DNA of 64,000 bases from JAPWJZ01 sp041287865 (GCA_041287865.1 JBGGMV010000066.1:62001-126000), one strand, 5' to 3'; counted from the stretch's first letter, positions 1-9,471 are shown. Made by a program: numbers and translations. Notes: generated from the letters alone by a model not told the origin.

Positions 1-1140
1 GGCGACCTGCAGCGCATCAAGACCGATATGCTGACCAGCGACATCATCCGCACCATGCTCTTCGCGGTCATGACCGAAGACCAGCGCGCGATTTACGAAC
101 GCGAGCTCGAGCACGACTTCGCCATCTCGCTCGGCACCGACGCGCGTTTCCGTGTCAACGCTTTCACCAACCGCGGCGGCGCTGCCGCCGTCTTCCGGGT
201 GATTCCGACCAAGATTCCGACGATGGAGCAGCTCGATCTTCCGCCCGTCATGCGCCGCCTGGCCGAACTTGAAAAGGGCCTCGTGCTCGTCACCGGCCAC
301 ACCGGCTCGGGTAAATCGACGACGCTGGCGTCCATGATCAACCACATCAACGCGACATACCCCTATCACATCCTGACGGTCGAAGACCCGGTGGAATTCT
401 TCCACCCCTCGAAAACCTCGCTCGTCAACCACCGCGAGGTCGGCAACGACACAAGATCATTCGCCCGCGCGCTCAAATCCGCGCTCCGCGAAGACCCCGA
501 CGTCATTCTGGTGGGGGAGATGCGCGACCATGAAACGATCTCTCTCGCGCTGACCGCCGCCGAAACGGGCCACTTGGTCTTCGGCACCCTGCACTCGAAC
601 ACCGCTTCCAAAACAATCGACCGTATCATCGACGTGTTCCCGGCCGCGGAAAAAGAGATGGTGCGCGCCATGTTGTCCTCCTCGATCCAGGGCGTTATCG
701 CGCAGGCGCTCCTTAGAAAAGAAGGCGGCGGCCGCGTCGCCGCTCACGAGATCATGGTGGGCACGAACGCCGTGCGAAACCTGATCCGCGAAAACCAGCT
801 GGCCCAGTTATACTCGATGATCCAGACCGGCTCCCGCTACGGGATGCAGACGATGGAAGACTCGGTGAACGACCTTGTCGTGACGGGCGCGATTTCCGAA
901 CAAACCGCGCATGACGCGACCAAGGACGCGACCGAAGACATGGCGGAAGCCAACGAAGGCATCCAGGGCGGCAACGCGCCCGCGAAGGGCAAGCCCATGG
1001 TCAAGGCCCCGCCGCCCAAGGCGGTCGCGCCGCCGAAACCGGTTCCCGGCAAGCCCGCAGCAGCGCCGCCGAAACCGGCCGAAGCGCCGCCGGCTGAAGG
1101 CGAAGAAGGCAAAGCTGAAGGCGGAGGATATTCCTTTTGA
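1..1140 (+). CDS. pilT: PilT type IV pilus retraction ATPase (5' end cut by window)
   Basis: This is a hexameric cytoplasmic ATPase that powers pilus retraction and twitching. The frame is open from base 1, so the N-terminal PAS-like part lies partly outside the window. Visible motifs are the Walker A GHTGSGKST (about 295-321), the ALREDPDVILVGEMRD Walker B region, the His-box TAAETGHLVFGTLH, and AVRNLIRE, a form of the PilT signature AIRNLIRE. The family core ends near the ISEQTAHDA segment. About 60 further residues form a Pro/Ala/Lys-rich tail that ordinary PilT lacks. The stop overlaps the pilU start, so the two genes are probably translationally coupled. The match is to PilT rather than to DotB of type IVB secretion. 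Confidence 0.95.
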   Translation, partial: GDLQRIKTDMLTSDIIRTMLFAVMTEDQRAIYERELEHDFAISLGTDARFRVNAFTNRGGAAAVFRVIPTKIPTMEQLDLPPVMRRLAELEKGLVLVTGHTGSGKSTTLASMINHINATYPYHILTVEDPVEFFHPSKTSLVNHREVGNDTRSFARALKSALREDPDVILVGEMRDHETISLALTAAETGHLVFGTLHSNTASKTIDRIIDVFPAAEKEMVRAMLSSSIQGVIAQALLRKEGGGRVAAHEIMVGTNAVRNLIRENQLAQLYSMIQTGSRYGMQTMEDSVNDLVVTGAISEQTAHDATKDATEDMAEANEGIQGGNAPAKGKPMVKAPPPKAVAPPKPVPGKPAAAPPKPAEAPPAEGEEGKAEGGGYSF

Positions 1141-2261
1141 GCGGAGTCGCGATCTACGCATACCTGAACGAGATGATAAAGCAGTCGGCCACCGACCTTT
1201 ATATTACCTGTGGCGTGCCGCCGACATTGCGCGTCGACAACGAATTGCACCCGCTGGGCGACCAGCAATTGCAGGAAGACGACGTGCAGGCGATGCTGAA
1301 CGAGGTCCTGACCTCGCGCCAGCGCCGCGAATTCGACGCCAACATGGAACTGAACCTCGCCTTCGACATGGGCAAGGAAGGCCGTTTCCGCGTGAACGTC
1401 ATGCGCCAGCGCCAGCATACCGGGATGGTCATCCGCCGCATCACCAGCGAAATTCCGTCGTTTGAAAAACTGCGCCTGCCCAAGATCATGGAAAAACTCG
1501 CGCTTGAAAAACGCGGGCTCATCATGCTGACCGGCGTGACCTCGTCGGGTAAATCGACCTCTCTCGCCGCGATGATCGACTACCGCAACCAGACGGTGGG
1601 CGGCCACATCATCACCATCGAAGACCCGATCGAGTATTATCACGAGCATAAAAAAGGCGTGATCACCCAGCGCGAGATCGGTATCGACACGACGTCCTAT
1701 GCGATTGCGCTGAAAAACGCGCTGCGCCAGAAGCCCGACGTTATTCTGGTGGGCGAGGTGAGGGATCCCGAGGTGATGGAGCAGACCATCACGGCCGCCG
1801 AAACCGGCCACTTGTGCCTTGCGACCATTCACACCAACAACGCGCCGCAGGCGATCGAGCGCATCATCAACTTCTTCCCCGAAGACCGGCAGCAGCAGAT
1901 CCGCATCGCGCTGTCGATGAACCTGAAGGCCATCGTCTCGCAGCGCCTGATCCGCACGATCAAGGGCGACATGGTTGTGGCGCTGGAAATCCTGCTCAAC
2001 GAAGCGCTCATCAAGGAGCTGATTCTGAAGGGCGAGACGACAAAGATTAAGGAAATCATGATCTCGAGCGGACAGGCCTCCGGCATGATCACCTTCGACC
2101 AGTCGATCCTCAAATTATACGTTGACGGGCTCATTTCCGAGCAGACCGCCGTCGCCGAAGCCGACATTCAGGCGGATATGAAAATGAAGATCAAGAATAT
2201 CAACCTGAGCGACAAGTCCCGCGGTTCGTCCAGCGTTGACACCTCCAAACTCTCCCTGTAA
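1137..2261 (+). CDS. pilU: PilU-type retraction ATPase
   Basis: This is a PilT paralogue that assists pilus retraction and is usually encoded directly after pilT, as here. The TTG start at 1137 overlaps the pilT stop (TTGA). It is favoured by a GGAGGA ribosome binding site at 1123-1128, eight bases upstream; the next ATG at 1173 lacks one. Motifs are Walker A GVTSSGKST (usual Gly replaced by Ser at the fifth position), the Walker B region RQKPDVILVGEVRDPEV, and TAAETGHLCLATIHTNN. The segment DPIEYYHEHKKGVITQREIG is characteristic of PilU rather than PilT. The length of 374 residues is normal for the family. Confidence 0.93.
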   Translation: MSGVAIYAYLNEMIKQSATDLYITCGVPPTLRVDNELHPLGDQQLQEDDVQAMLNEVLTSRQRREFDANMELNLAFDMGKEGRFRVNVMRQRQHTGMVIRRITSEIPSFEKLRLPKIMEKLALEKRGLIMLTGVTSSGKSTSLAAMIDYRNQTVGGHIITIEDPIEYYHEHKKGVITQREIGIDTTSYAIALKNALRQKPDVILVGEVRDPEVMEQTITAAETGHLCLATIHTNNAPQAIERIINFFPEDRQQQIRIALSMNLKAIVSQRLIRTIKGDMVVALEILLNEALIKELILKGETTKIKEIMISSGQASGMITFDQSILKLYVDGLISEQTAVAEADIQADMKMKIKNINLSDKSRGSSSVDTSKLSL

Positions 2262-2348
2262 CAATTGTTTGATTATAAAGGTATAAAGCAGGGCTCGCGC
2301 GCCCTGTTTAGACATAACTTTTTTGGGAAAGTCGGGGCCTTCAAGATC

Positions 2349-4184
2349 ATGTTCGCATCAGGTCGCTTCGGCCGCTTCGGCGGTTTCATTGTCACGGTTC
2401 TTGCGGTGGTCTTCCTCACCAGCTGCCAGGCAGCCAAGAACCAGCTGCAGTTCGACCGCAGCGCCGAGCTGGATCGCCAGGATTACCGCGACGCGCTGGC
2501 GCCGAACACGCTGCCGCCGGATTCCGAAGTGCCCACGCCTGAATTCCAGGCCGTTCTCTCCACGCCCGAAGAACTGCGCCTGCCGTCGCCGCTGGTCAGC
2601 GTTCAAGTCAACCAGACCGTCGGCCTGCGCGACCTGATCTGGCAGCTGGCCGAACAGGCCGATATCGATGTCGAACTGGATCCGCAAATCCACGGCACGA
2701 TCAGCTTCACCGCCAAGGAACGCCCGTTCGACGAAGTCATCCAGCGCATCTGCGACATGGCCGGCCTGCGCTACAAGTTTGACAACGCCGTCCTGCGCGT
2801 CGAGCTCGACCGCCCCTATACCCACAACTACAGCGTCGATTTCATCAACGTCGCGCGCCGCGGCAGCATGGGCATCAACACCAGCATCAGCCTGGCGTCC
2901 ACCGAAGGCGGCGCCGCAGGCAGCGGCAGCTCGTCCTCGAACGTCAGCAACGAGATCAACGGCGACATGTGGAAAGAGCTGAACGACGGCATGGAACAGC
3001 TGCTGTCGTCTTCCGACACATATATATCGCTGGCTACGCTGACCGATCCGGTGACGGCGCCTGCCGTGCCTGCGCCGCCGCCGCCGCCCGCGAACCCCGA
3101 CCAGCCCCCGCCGCCCCCGCCGCTGCCGGGCGATCCCGCCGTCGCGCCGCTGCCGGCCGCCGTCGCGCCTGTGCTCAACATCACCACGCCGCCCGGCGAA
3201 CCGATGGTGCCGAACCCGCCCGCGACCTTCTCGATCAGCCGCCAGTCCGGCATCGTCAGCGTCTTCGCGAGCGAGCGCCAGCAGCGCCTTGTGCAGCGTT
3301 TCATGAACGATTTCCGCCGCCGCGTCGGCACACAGGTGCTGATCGAGGCGAAAGTGCTGCAGGTCGAGCTTAACGACGAATATGCCGCCGGCATCAACTG
3401 GTCGGACGTCGACCTGACCGGCCTGCTGAAAGTGACGCAGGGATACACCTTCCCCGGCATCACGGGCCTGAACGGCAGCAACTTCGGCCTGACCTTTGAC
3501 CACGGCAACTTCAGCGCGGCGCTGCAGGCGATGAACCGCTTCGGCAGCATCCGCATCCTGTCCAGCCCGCGCGTGACGGTGATGAACAACCAGCCCGCCG
3601 TCGTCAACGTGACGCAGAGCTTCGTCTACTTCGACTTCGACGTCGAGGCCGGCACGACCGACACCAACGGCGTGACCACGCCGCCCACCATCGACGGCGA
3701 AGTGCGCTCGGTGCCCGAAGGCGTGCTGCTCAACGTCGTGCCGACCGCGAACCCCGACACCGGCGAAATCGTCCTTGTCGTGCGTCCGACGGTTTCCAAG
3801 ATCACGAACACGATTCCCGACCCGACGGTCGGCCTGACGCTGGCGCTGAACGGCGGCGTGCCGCCCGGCGTCGAAGTGCCCACCAACGAAATCCCGCGCG
3901 TCGCGTTGCAGGAAATCGATTCTGTCATGCGTCTCCAGTCCGGCCAGATGATGGCCCTGGGCGGGTTGATGGAAGACGAAAACACCATCCAGCAGGACGG
4001 CGTTCCGATTGCGTCGGACATGCCGATCCTGGGCGCGCTCTTCCGCACCCATAAAGACACGCTGCGCAAGAGCGAGCTGGTCATCTTCCTGAAGGCCTCC
4101 ATCATCGCCGGCTCGAACGTCGACGAGATGGAGAAGAAGACTTACAAGGTCTTCTCGCTGGACCGCCGTCCGGCGCGCCTCTAA
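2349..4184 (+). CDS. Lipoprotein secretin of the type IV pilus (MshL/PilQ-like)
   Basis: This is the outer-membrane channel through which the pilus emerges. The frame is open further upstream, but the ATG at 2349 gives a clean lipoprotein signal ending in the lipobox LTSC (Cys26), as in MshL, PilN and BfpB secretins. A secretin/TonB short N-terminal-like domain (about residues 85-160) is followed by a Ser/Asn-rich stretch and a long proline-rich linker (about 235-300). The secretin domain comes next, with VLIEAKVLQVELNDEYAAGI and a C-terminal block containing SGQMMALGGLM and VPILG-like MPILGALFR. It follows pilU by about 90 bases. MshL is the closest recognisable type, but the subfamily assignment is tentative. 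Confidence 0.88.
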   Translation: MFASGRFGRFGGFIVTVLAVVFLTSCQAAKNQLQFDRSAELDRQDYRDALAPNTLPPDSEVPTPEFQAVLSTPEELRLPSPLVSVQVNQTVGLRDLIWQLAEQADIDVELDPQIHGTISFTAKERPFDEVIQRICDMAGLRYKFDNAVLRVELDRPYTHNYSVDFINVARRGSMGINTSISLASTEGGAAGSGSSSSNVSNEINGDMWKELNDGMEQLLSSSDTYISLATLTDPVTAPAVPAPPPPPANPDQPPPPPPLPGDPAVAPLPAAVAPVLNITTPPGEPMVPNPPATFSISRQSGIVSVFASERQQRLVQRFMNDFRRRVGTQVLIEAKVLQVELNDEYAAGINWSDVDLTGLLKVTQGYTFPGITGLNGSNFGLTFDHGNFSAALQAMNRFGSIRILSSPRVTVMNNQPAVVNVTQSFVYFDFDVEAGTTDTNGVTTPPTIDGEVRSVPEGVLLNVVPTANPDTGEIVLVVRPTVSKITNTIPDPTVGLTLALNGGVPPGVEVPTNEIPRVALQEIDSVMRLQSGQMMALGGLMEDENTIQQDGVPIASDMPILGALFRTHKDTLRKSELVIFLKASIIAGSNVDEMEKKTYKVFSLDRRPARL

Positions 4185-4214
4185 CAGGGGCCGAAGGGCG
4201 AGGGGTCTTCCGTC

Positions 4215-5036
4215 ATGATCTCAGGTCCGCTGATCAGGTTCGTGCTGACCGCCGCTTTCCGCGACAAGCTGCTGCTGACCCTGCTCGTCATGATCGGGAC
4301 GGGCACGGGCCTTGCGATGTTCCTGGGCGACGCGGCGATGACCGAAAAGGAAAGCTTCGCGCTGGTCTTCGGCGCTTCGGGCTTGCGTTTCCTCTCCGTC
4401 ATCGGCGTGGTACTGTTCTGCTGCTTCTACGTGCGCCGCGCCTTCGAGACCAAGGAAGTCGAATTCCTGCTCTCCCGCCCGCTGTCCCGCATGTCCTTCC
4501 TGTTTAACCATGCCCTGGCCTTCATGCTGCTGGCCGCGCTGGTCACGCTGGCGGTGGTGGCGGCTGTCTTCTGCCTTGGCAAGCCTGACATGGGCGGCCT
4601 TGCTGCCTGGGGCTTCAGCATCGGCATCGAAAACATGATCATGGCGGTCACCGCGCTCTTTTTCTCGATGGTGCTGTCCTCGGCCGCCGGCTCGGCGCTC
4701 GCCACGCTCGGCGTCTATGTGCTGGCGCGACTGATGGGCACGCTGCTGGGCATCGCGGCGGTGACGCCGGAAAAAGTGGTTTTCGCCGTGCTCAACAACG
4801 TCATGAACCTCGTCTCCGTCGTGGTGCCGCGCCTTGACCTGATGGGCCAGACGTCGTGGCTCGTCTATGGCGTCGAGGGCTCCGGCGGCATCGACTTCCT
4901 CGAGCGCGCGGGCACCTACGCGCACCAGCTGATGGGAACGCTGGGTATCATGGGCTTCATGGCGGCGCAGGGGGTGGTGTTTATCGGGCTGATGCTCTTC
5001 GCCGCCGCCTTCGACTTCTTGCGGCGGCAGTTCTGA
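4215..5036 (+). CDS. Polytopic membrane protein, ABC-2 permease-like
   Basis: This 273-residue protein has about six hydrophobic segments. The motif EVEFLLSRPLSRMSFLFNHA is typical of ABC-2 family permeases (compare E-x-L-L-[ST]-[RK]-P-[VL]-S-R). No ATP-binding partner is encoded beside it. It lies 30 bases after the secretin gene and its stop overlaps the next start (TGATG), so it is probably cotranscribed with the pilus genes. Whether it serves the pilus is unknown. The resemblance to ABC-2 permeases is by motif only. Confidence 0.6.
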   Translation: MISGPLIRFVLTAAFRDKLLLTLLVMIGTGTGLAMFLGDAAMTEKESFALVFGASGLRFLSVIGVVLFCCFYVRRAFETKEVEFLLSRPLSRMSFLFNHALAFMLLAALVTLAVVAAVFCLGKPDMGGLAAWGFSIGIENMIMAVTALFFSMVLSSAAGSALATLGVYVLARLMGTLLGIAAVTPEKVVFAVLNNVMNLVSVVVPRLDLMGQTSWLVYGVEGSGGIDFLERAGTYAHQLMGTLGIMGFMAAQGVVFIGLMLFAAAFDFLRRQF

Positions 5037-5818
5037 TGGCGCCGGCACAGCTCAAAAAAGCTGTGAACGCGGGGCTGCTGGCTTTCCTCGGCCTTAACTT
5101 CCTTCTCTGGTACGCCAGCTCGGATATCTACGCGCGCTGGGAAGGCGTGCCGCCCCCGCCGTCGGAGAAAAGCGCGCGGCTGATGACGCTGGGCGACGCG
5201 CAGTTTTCCTACCGCTTCGGCGCGATCACGCTGCAGAACCTCGGCGACGGCGGCGGCCGCGTGACAAGCTTGCGCGATTACGACTACGGGCGCCTTGGCA
5301 AATGGTTCTGGCTGCTCAACAGCCTCGATCCGGCCTCGAACCACGTGCCGATGGTGGCGGCCTATTACTTCGGCGGCAGCGGCACGCCCAAGGACATCAT
5401 CGTGGTCGTCGATTACCTTGCGGCGATCGGCGTCAACCCGGTCGGCAACAAATGGCGCTGGCTGGCGCATGCGATCTTCCTCGCACGGCACCACCTGAAC
5501 GACCTCAAGCGCGCGCTCGACCTTGCCTACAGGCTGTCGAAGATGGAGCCCATCGGCGACACGCTGCCGGAATGGGCGCGGCAGATGCCGGCCTTCGTGC
5601 TGTCGGAGCAGGGCGACAAGCAGGCCGCGCGCAAGATCATCGAAAACCTCCTGCTAAGCAGCCGGCGCTTCCACCCCAACGAAGTCAATTTCATGAAGCA
5701 CTGGCTGACCGTCGAGCTGGGCGTCGATCCGCAGGAAGTCGACATGATACTCAAGATGCGCGGCCCGGATCAGCCCTTGCCGGACGGCCCGCGGATCGCA
5801 CCACCGGCGCCCGAGTGA
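5036..5818 (+). CDS. Membrane-anchored protein of unknown function, partner of the ABC-2-like gene
   Basis: I do not recognise this family. The ATG at 5036 overlaps the preceding stop (TGATG), which fixes the start and gives 260 residues. There is one N-terminal membrane anchor (about residues 13-30), then a predicted periplasmic region rich in helices. The region around FLARHHLNDLKRALDLAYRL and the following segments look like TPR-type alpha-solenoid repeats. A proline-rich C-terminus (PPAPE) ends the protein. The tight coupling to the upstream permease-like gene suggests the two products act together, possibly in the envelope part of the pilus. Confidence 0.6.
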   Translation: MAPAQLKKAVNAGLLAFLGLNFLLWYASSDIYARWEGVPPPPSEKSARLMTLGDAQFSYRFGAITLQNLGDGGGRVTSLRDYDYGRLGKWFWLLNSLDPASNHVPMVAAYYFGGSGTPKDIIVVVDYLAAIGVNPVGNKWRWLAHAIFLARHHLNDLKRALDLAYRLSKMEPIGDTLPEWARQMPAFVLSEQGDKQAARKIIENLLLSSRRFHPNEVNFMKHWLTVELGVDPQEVDMILKMRGPDQPLPDGPRIAPPAPE

Positions 5819-5846
5819 GCGCGTCGCGCCTAAAAGGATACAAGCC

Positions 5847-6944
5847 GTGATCGGACTGGACTATGCCACCACTTTCAGCCTGATAGAATGGCTGGCCGTC
5901 ACCGGCCTGGTGCAGTGCGTCTTTATCCTTGTCTATACGGCCTTTCGCGCGCGCAACTGGCGTCAGGCGGCGATCGCCTTCGCCTATTTCCTCTGCCTTG
6001 CGGCGGCCTTCGGCCTGCAGTTCTCGTTGCGTCTCACCTATATCGAGCAGCCGCTGCGCGTTGCCCTGTGGTTCTTCTGGGCGATGGGCGCGCCGCTGTG
6101 CTTTCTGCTGGTGCACCAGGTCGTCAAGCTGACCGAGGTGCCGGAGCGGCGGCACCTGCTGGTTCTCTTTATCATGCCGCTGGTTTTCGCGGCGGCCTTC
6201 GCGCTGCAGCGCACGCGCCATCTGTGCGAAGGCGGCGACTGGCTCTGCCCGCGCTTTATTGACGTGCTGTCCTGGCTGGGCGGCATGGCGGGGGCGCTTT
6301 GCATGCTGGCGCTCTGGGCGCAGAAGGACATGTTCGGCAAGCTCTGGCGGCAGAGGGGCGCCCGCGAGCGCTACTGGCTGGTCATGACGCTGGTGCTGGC
6401 GAACGTCATGGGCGTCATCGTCAGCCTGCTGAACGCAACAGGATATCTTGACCGCACCGACCATGACGCGCTGCATGTGATCCTCGGGATCGCCTTCGCC
6501 TATCTTGCAACGACAACATTGTTCCGTGTCTATCCGCTGCCCGTGGCGATGAGCGCGGCGTCGCGCGCGCGGGCGCTTTTGCTCACCGAGGAAGAAAAGC
6601 GAATCGCCGAAAAAGTCCAGAAGCTCATGGAGCTGGACAAGCTGTACCACGAGCATACTTTCAGCCGCGCCGACCTGGCGCGCGAGGTGGGGGCGTCCGA
6701 AAATACGCTGTCGCGCGTCATCAACATCGCCTTTGGCCGCAGTTTCCCCCGTTTGCTCAACGAATTCAGGGTGGAAGACGCAAAACGGATGCTGGCCGAT
6801 CCCGCGATCCCGATCCATGTGCTTGCCTCCGAAGTGGGCTTTAACTCGCTGGCGTCGTTCAATCGTGTCTTTCGCGCGCTCACCGGCGAGACGCCATCCT
6901 CCTACAGGGCGGCGCATACCGCTGCGACAGAAAAAAACCCGTAA
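5847..6944 (+). CDS. Membrane-bound AraC-family transcriptional regulator
   Basis: The N-terminal two thirds (about residues 10-235) contain seven or so hydrophobic helices. The C-terminal roughly 100 residues form an AraC/XylS double helix-turn-helix, with DLAREVGASENTLSRVINIAFG and the diagnostic second motif ASEVGFNSLASFNRVFRALTGETPSSYR. A GTG start at 5847 is preceded by AAAAGGA. Regulators of this layout sense a membrane signal and bind DNA directly. It sits between the pilus assembly genes and the pilin genes, 450 bases upstream of the first pilin. It is therefore an obvious candidate regulator of the pilins, although this is inferred from position only. Confidence 0.85.
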   Translation: MIGLDYATTFSLIEWLAVTGLVQCVFILVYTAFRARNWRQAAIAFAYFLCLAAAFGLQFSLRLTYIEQPLRVALWFFWAMGAPLCFLLVHQVVKLTEVPERRHLLVLFIMPLVFAAAFALQRTRHLCEGGDWLCPRFIDVLSWLGGMAGALCMLALWAQKDMFGKLWRQRGARERYWLVMTLVLANVMGVIVSLLNATGYLDRTDHDALHVILGIAFAYLATTTLFRVYPLPVAMSAASRARALLLTEEEKRIAEKVQKLMELDKLYHEHTFSRADLAREVGASENTLSRVINIAFGRSFPRLLNEFRVEDAKRMLADPAIPIHVLASEVGFNSLASFNRVFRALTGETPSSYRAAHTAATEKNP

Positions 6945-7397
6945 TTGGCATTTCTTTGCGCCGGGACGCAGTAAAATAATCATCAAAACGTAAAATTCTG
7001 TTTTAATGATTCTCACTTTGTCCCGCAGGACACAGCGTGACGTTTTGGTAACTCTGTTGGCGGTGTCGAGAGCAGGACGCGCAGGATCATGCAAAAGACG
7101 CTGAATCGCTCTTCATCTTGACGATGTAAAGAGTGTACGTGCGTACGGGAAAATCCCACATAAATCATCAGTATATGTCAACGCAGACTGCTTATTTTGT
7201 CATGGTGAGCAATGAAACGACTGAAATTAAACATTCGTTTAACTTTTTTGTTGAATTATAGGGATTAGGCCACCAAACTTGTGCATGACCTTCCTGCCTA
7301 TTGTCGGCAGACGAGCTTTCAGAACACATCTAATGGGGCAGACTCAAGGGACGGTTTTAATTAACGAACTAAATAAGACCAACATAGGGGAAAATTC
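6945..7397 (+). promoter_or_regulatory. Long AT-rich leader region of the pilin cluster
   Basis: There is no gene in these 453 bases. They are distinctly AT-richer than the flanks. They hold a short perfect inverted repeat GTACG-TG-CGTAC (7135-7146) and a weaker TGTCC/GGACA pair near 7020-7034. A good ribosome binding site (AGGGGAAA) precedes the pilin ATG. I found no convincing sigma-70 or sigma-54 promoter by eye. The region must contain the promoter of the first pilin and possible AraC-type operator sites. Confidence 0.4.
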
Positions 7398-8237
7398 ATG
7401 AAAAGAGTTAATGCACAAAAGGGCTTCACGCTCGTCGAATTGGCGATCGTGATGACCATCATCGGCCTGCTGATCGGCGGGATTCTGAAAGGGCAGGAAC
7501 TGATGGAAAACGCCCGCGTGACCTCGACCGTCGCGCAGGTGAAATCCTATTCGGCTGCCGTCACCAGCTTCAAGGACATGTACCAGTCCTATCCCGGTGA
7601 CATGCCCGGCGCGGGCACCCGCCTTGTCGGCTGCCCCGGCGCGTCCGGTGCTGCTTGCGACCCTGTTACCGGCGCCGGTAACGCGGGTAACAACATCGTC
7701 GGCCTGACCACCTGGAGCACGGCTTGGGGCGCGCCTGGCGTGACCGCAACCACCGGCACCACGGCTGCCACGGCTGTCGACTCGGAAAAATACCTCTTCT
7801 GGGCGCACCTGCTGCTTGCCAACCTGATCGGCGGCGTGACGGATGAAGGCCTGAACAACGCGATCGCGTTCCAGTTCGGCCGCACCCATCCTGAAGCCAA
7901 GATCTCGGGCGGCTTTACGGCAGGCTATGCTACGGGCGTGATTGGCCCGGGCTCGCTGCAGCCTGCAGGCACCGGCATCTCGGGCACCATCCTCGCGCAG
8001 GTGGTTGCACCCGATGCAGCCCTGCCGGTCACGGCAAGCTCGAACCCTCTTGCTCCTCTGCGCGCCGCGCAGATCGACCGCAAGATGGATGACGGCCGCC
8101 CCGGCACCGGATATGTCCAGGCCTTCGGCCTCGGCACGTCCTGCTTCACGACCGCCACGGCCGGCACGACGCAGTACACCTACAACGAGACCATCGCTAC
8201 GAAAGACTGCGGTCTCCTGTTCCGTATTGAAGGCTAA
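7398..8237 (+). CDS. Major type IV pilin-like protein, copy 1
   Basis: This prepilin is exported, cleaved by the prepilin peptidase and polymerised into the pilus. A nine-residue basic leader ends in QKG, followed by the conserved FTLVELAIVMTIIGLLIGGIL helix with Glu at +5. The mature domain (about 270 residues) starts with a VTSFKDMYQSYPGDMPGAG segment. It carries Cys pairs at its start and near its C-terminus (SCFTT and KDCGLL), giving probable disulfides. It is unusually long for a type IVa major pilin and is Gly/Ala/Thr-rich. It differs from copy 2 at only seven of 279 positions. A strong intrinsic terminator follows directly. Confidence 0.92.
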   Translation: MKRVNAQKGFTLVELAIVMTIIGLLIGGILKGQELMENARVTSTVAQVKSYSAAVTSFKDMYQSYPGDMPGAGTRLVGCPGASGAACDPVTGAGNAGNNIVGLTTWSTAWGAPGVTATTGTTAATAVDSEKYLFWAHLLLANLIGGVTDEGLNNAIAFQFGRTHPEAKISGGFTAGYATGVIGPGSLQPAGTGISGTILAQVVAPDAALPVTASSNPLAPLRAAQIDRKMDDGRPGTGYVQAFGLGTSCFTTATAGTTQYTYNETIATKDCGLLFRIEG

Positions 8238-8245
8238 TCAAACGA

Positions 8246-8279
8246 AAAAAACCCGGGGGGTTTCCCCCGGGTTTTTTTT
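8246..8279 (+). terminator. Intrinsic terminator after pilin copy 1
   Basis: A perfect ACCCGGGGG/CCCCCGGGT stem with a short GTTT loop is followed by eight T residues. It lies 8 bases after the stop codon. Confidence 0.93.
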
Positions 8280-8357
8280 GACTCAAGCACTATATGAACT
8301 CGTCTCTACCAAGTGAACTTCCTCAAAAATCATGAAAAATCATGGGAGAAAAAATTC

Positions 8358-9197
8358 ATGAAAAGACTAAACACACAAAAGGGCTTCACCCTCGTCGAGT
8401 TGGCGATCGTGATGACCATCATCGGTCTGCTGATCGGCGGTATTCTGAAGGGGCAGGAACTGATGGAAAACGCCCGCGTGACCTCGACCGTCGCGCAGGT
8501 GAAATCATATTCGGCTGCCGTCACCAGCTTCAAGGACATGTACCAGTCCTATCCCGGTGACATGCCCGGCGCAGGCACCCGTCTTGTGGGCTGCCCCGGC
8601 GCTTCCGGTGCCGCTTGCGACCCTGTTACCGGCGCTGGTAACGCGGGTAACAACATCGTCGGCCTGACCACCTGGAGCACGGCCTGGGGCGCGCCCGGCG
8701 TGACCGCAACCACCGGCACCACGGCCGCCACGGCTGTCGACTCGGAAAAATATCTTTTCTGGGCCAACCTGCTGCTCGCTAACCTGATCGGCGGTATCAC
8801 GGATGAAGGCCTGAACAACGCGATCGCGTTCCAGTTCGGCCGCACCCATCCTGAAGCCAAGATCTCGGGCGGCTTTATCGCGGGCTATGCTACGGGCGTG
8901 ATCGGCCCGGGCTCGCTGCAGCCTGCAGGCACCGGCATCTCGGGCACCGTTCTCGCGCAAGTGGTTGCACCTGCAGCCGCCCTGCCGGTCACGGCAAGCT
9001 CGAACCCTCTTGCTCCCCTGCGCGCCGCGCAGATCGACCGCAAGATGGATGACGGCCGCCCCGGCACCGGCTATGTCCAGGCCTTCGGCCTCGGCACGTC
9101 CTGCTTCACGACCGCCACAGCCGGCACGACGCAGTACACCTACAACGAGACCATTGCTACCAAAGACTGCGGTCTCCTGTTCCGTATTGAGGGCTAA
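8358..9197 (+). CDS. Major type IV pilin-like protein, copy 2
   Basis: This is a tandem duplicate of the preceding pilin. The ATG at 8358 matches the start of copy 1 and is preceded by GGGAGAAAA. The protein is 279 residues with leader MKRLNTQKG and the same FTLVELAIVMTII helix. It differs from copy 1 by V4L, A6T, His to Asn after WA, V to I, T to I, I to V and D to A. Most nucleotide changes are silent. Only 78 bases separate the copy 1 terminator from this ATG, so it either has a compact promoter or relies on read-through. Its own terminator follows. Confidence 0.92.
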   Translation: MKRLNTQKGFTLVELAIVMTIIGLLIGGILKGQELMENARVTSTVAQVKSYSAAVTSFKDMYQSYPGDMPGAGTRLVGCPGASGAACDPVTGAGNAGNNIVGLTTWSTAWGAPGVTATTGTTAATAVDSEKYLFWANLLLANLIGGITDEGLNNAIAFQFGRTHPEAKISGGFIAGYATGVIGPGSLQPAGTGISGTVLAQVVAPAAALPVTASSNPLAPLRAAQIDRKMDDGRPGTGYVQAFGLGTSCFTTATAGTTQYTYNETIATKDCGLLFRIEG

Positions 9198-9215
9198 TCA
9201 CCTTCTTCTCTAGCA

Positions 9216-9245
9216 AAAAGCCCGGGGGCGACCCCGGGTTTTTTT
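9216..9245 (+). terminator. Intrinsic terminator after pilin copy 2
   Basis: AGCCCGGGGGCGACCCCGGG forms a G/C hairpin followed by a run of T residues. It is similar but not identical to the terminators after copies 1 and 3. Confidence 0.9.
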
Positions 9246-9471
9246 GTTTGCGTTCCTTGATTTCCCCTCTGTCGGGGGCACTTTGATAAACAGGCGTTTA
9301 AAAATATGAGAGGTTCCGATGGAACTTTTTTACCGGAACAATGTTAGACGGCTAGTACCAAAATCGTATTGCCCGCGATGGCTAACAAAAAGTTTACGCC
9401 GCGTTGACGGCGCAACCACCGCCCCGCTGGCAGGGGACGACATCAAGTAGCGCGTAAGGGGAGTTCAGAAC

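Noticed and set aside
1..2261. The two ATPase genes as DotB homologues of the type IVB secretion system
   Set aside because: Motifs GEMRD, TAAETGHLVFGTLH, AVRNLIRE and the PilU-type ITQREIG, plus the following secretin and pilin genes, identify PilT and PilU. DotB is not needed to explain them.
2358..4052. Long open frame antisense to the secretin gene
   Set aside because: It lacks a ribosome binding site, has low-complexity Arg/His/Val composition, and mirrors the coding-strand GC bias of the secretin.
4215..5036. Complete ABC transporter
   Set aside because: No ATP-binding subunit is encoded nearby, so only a permease-like membrane protein can be claimed.
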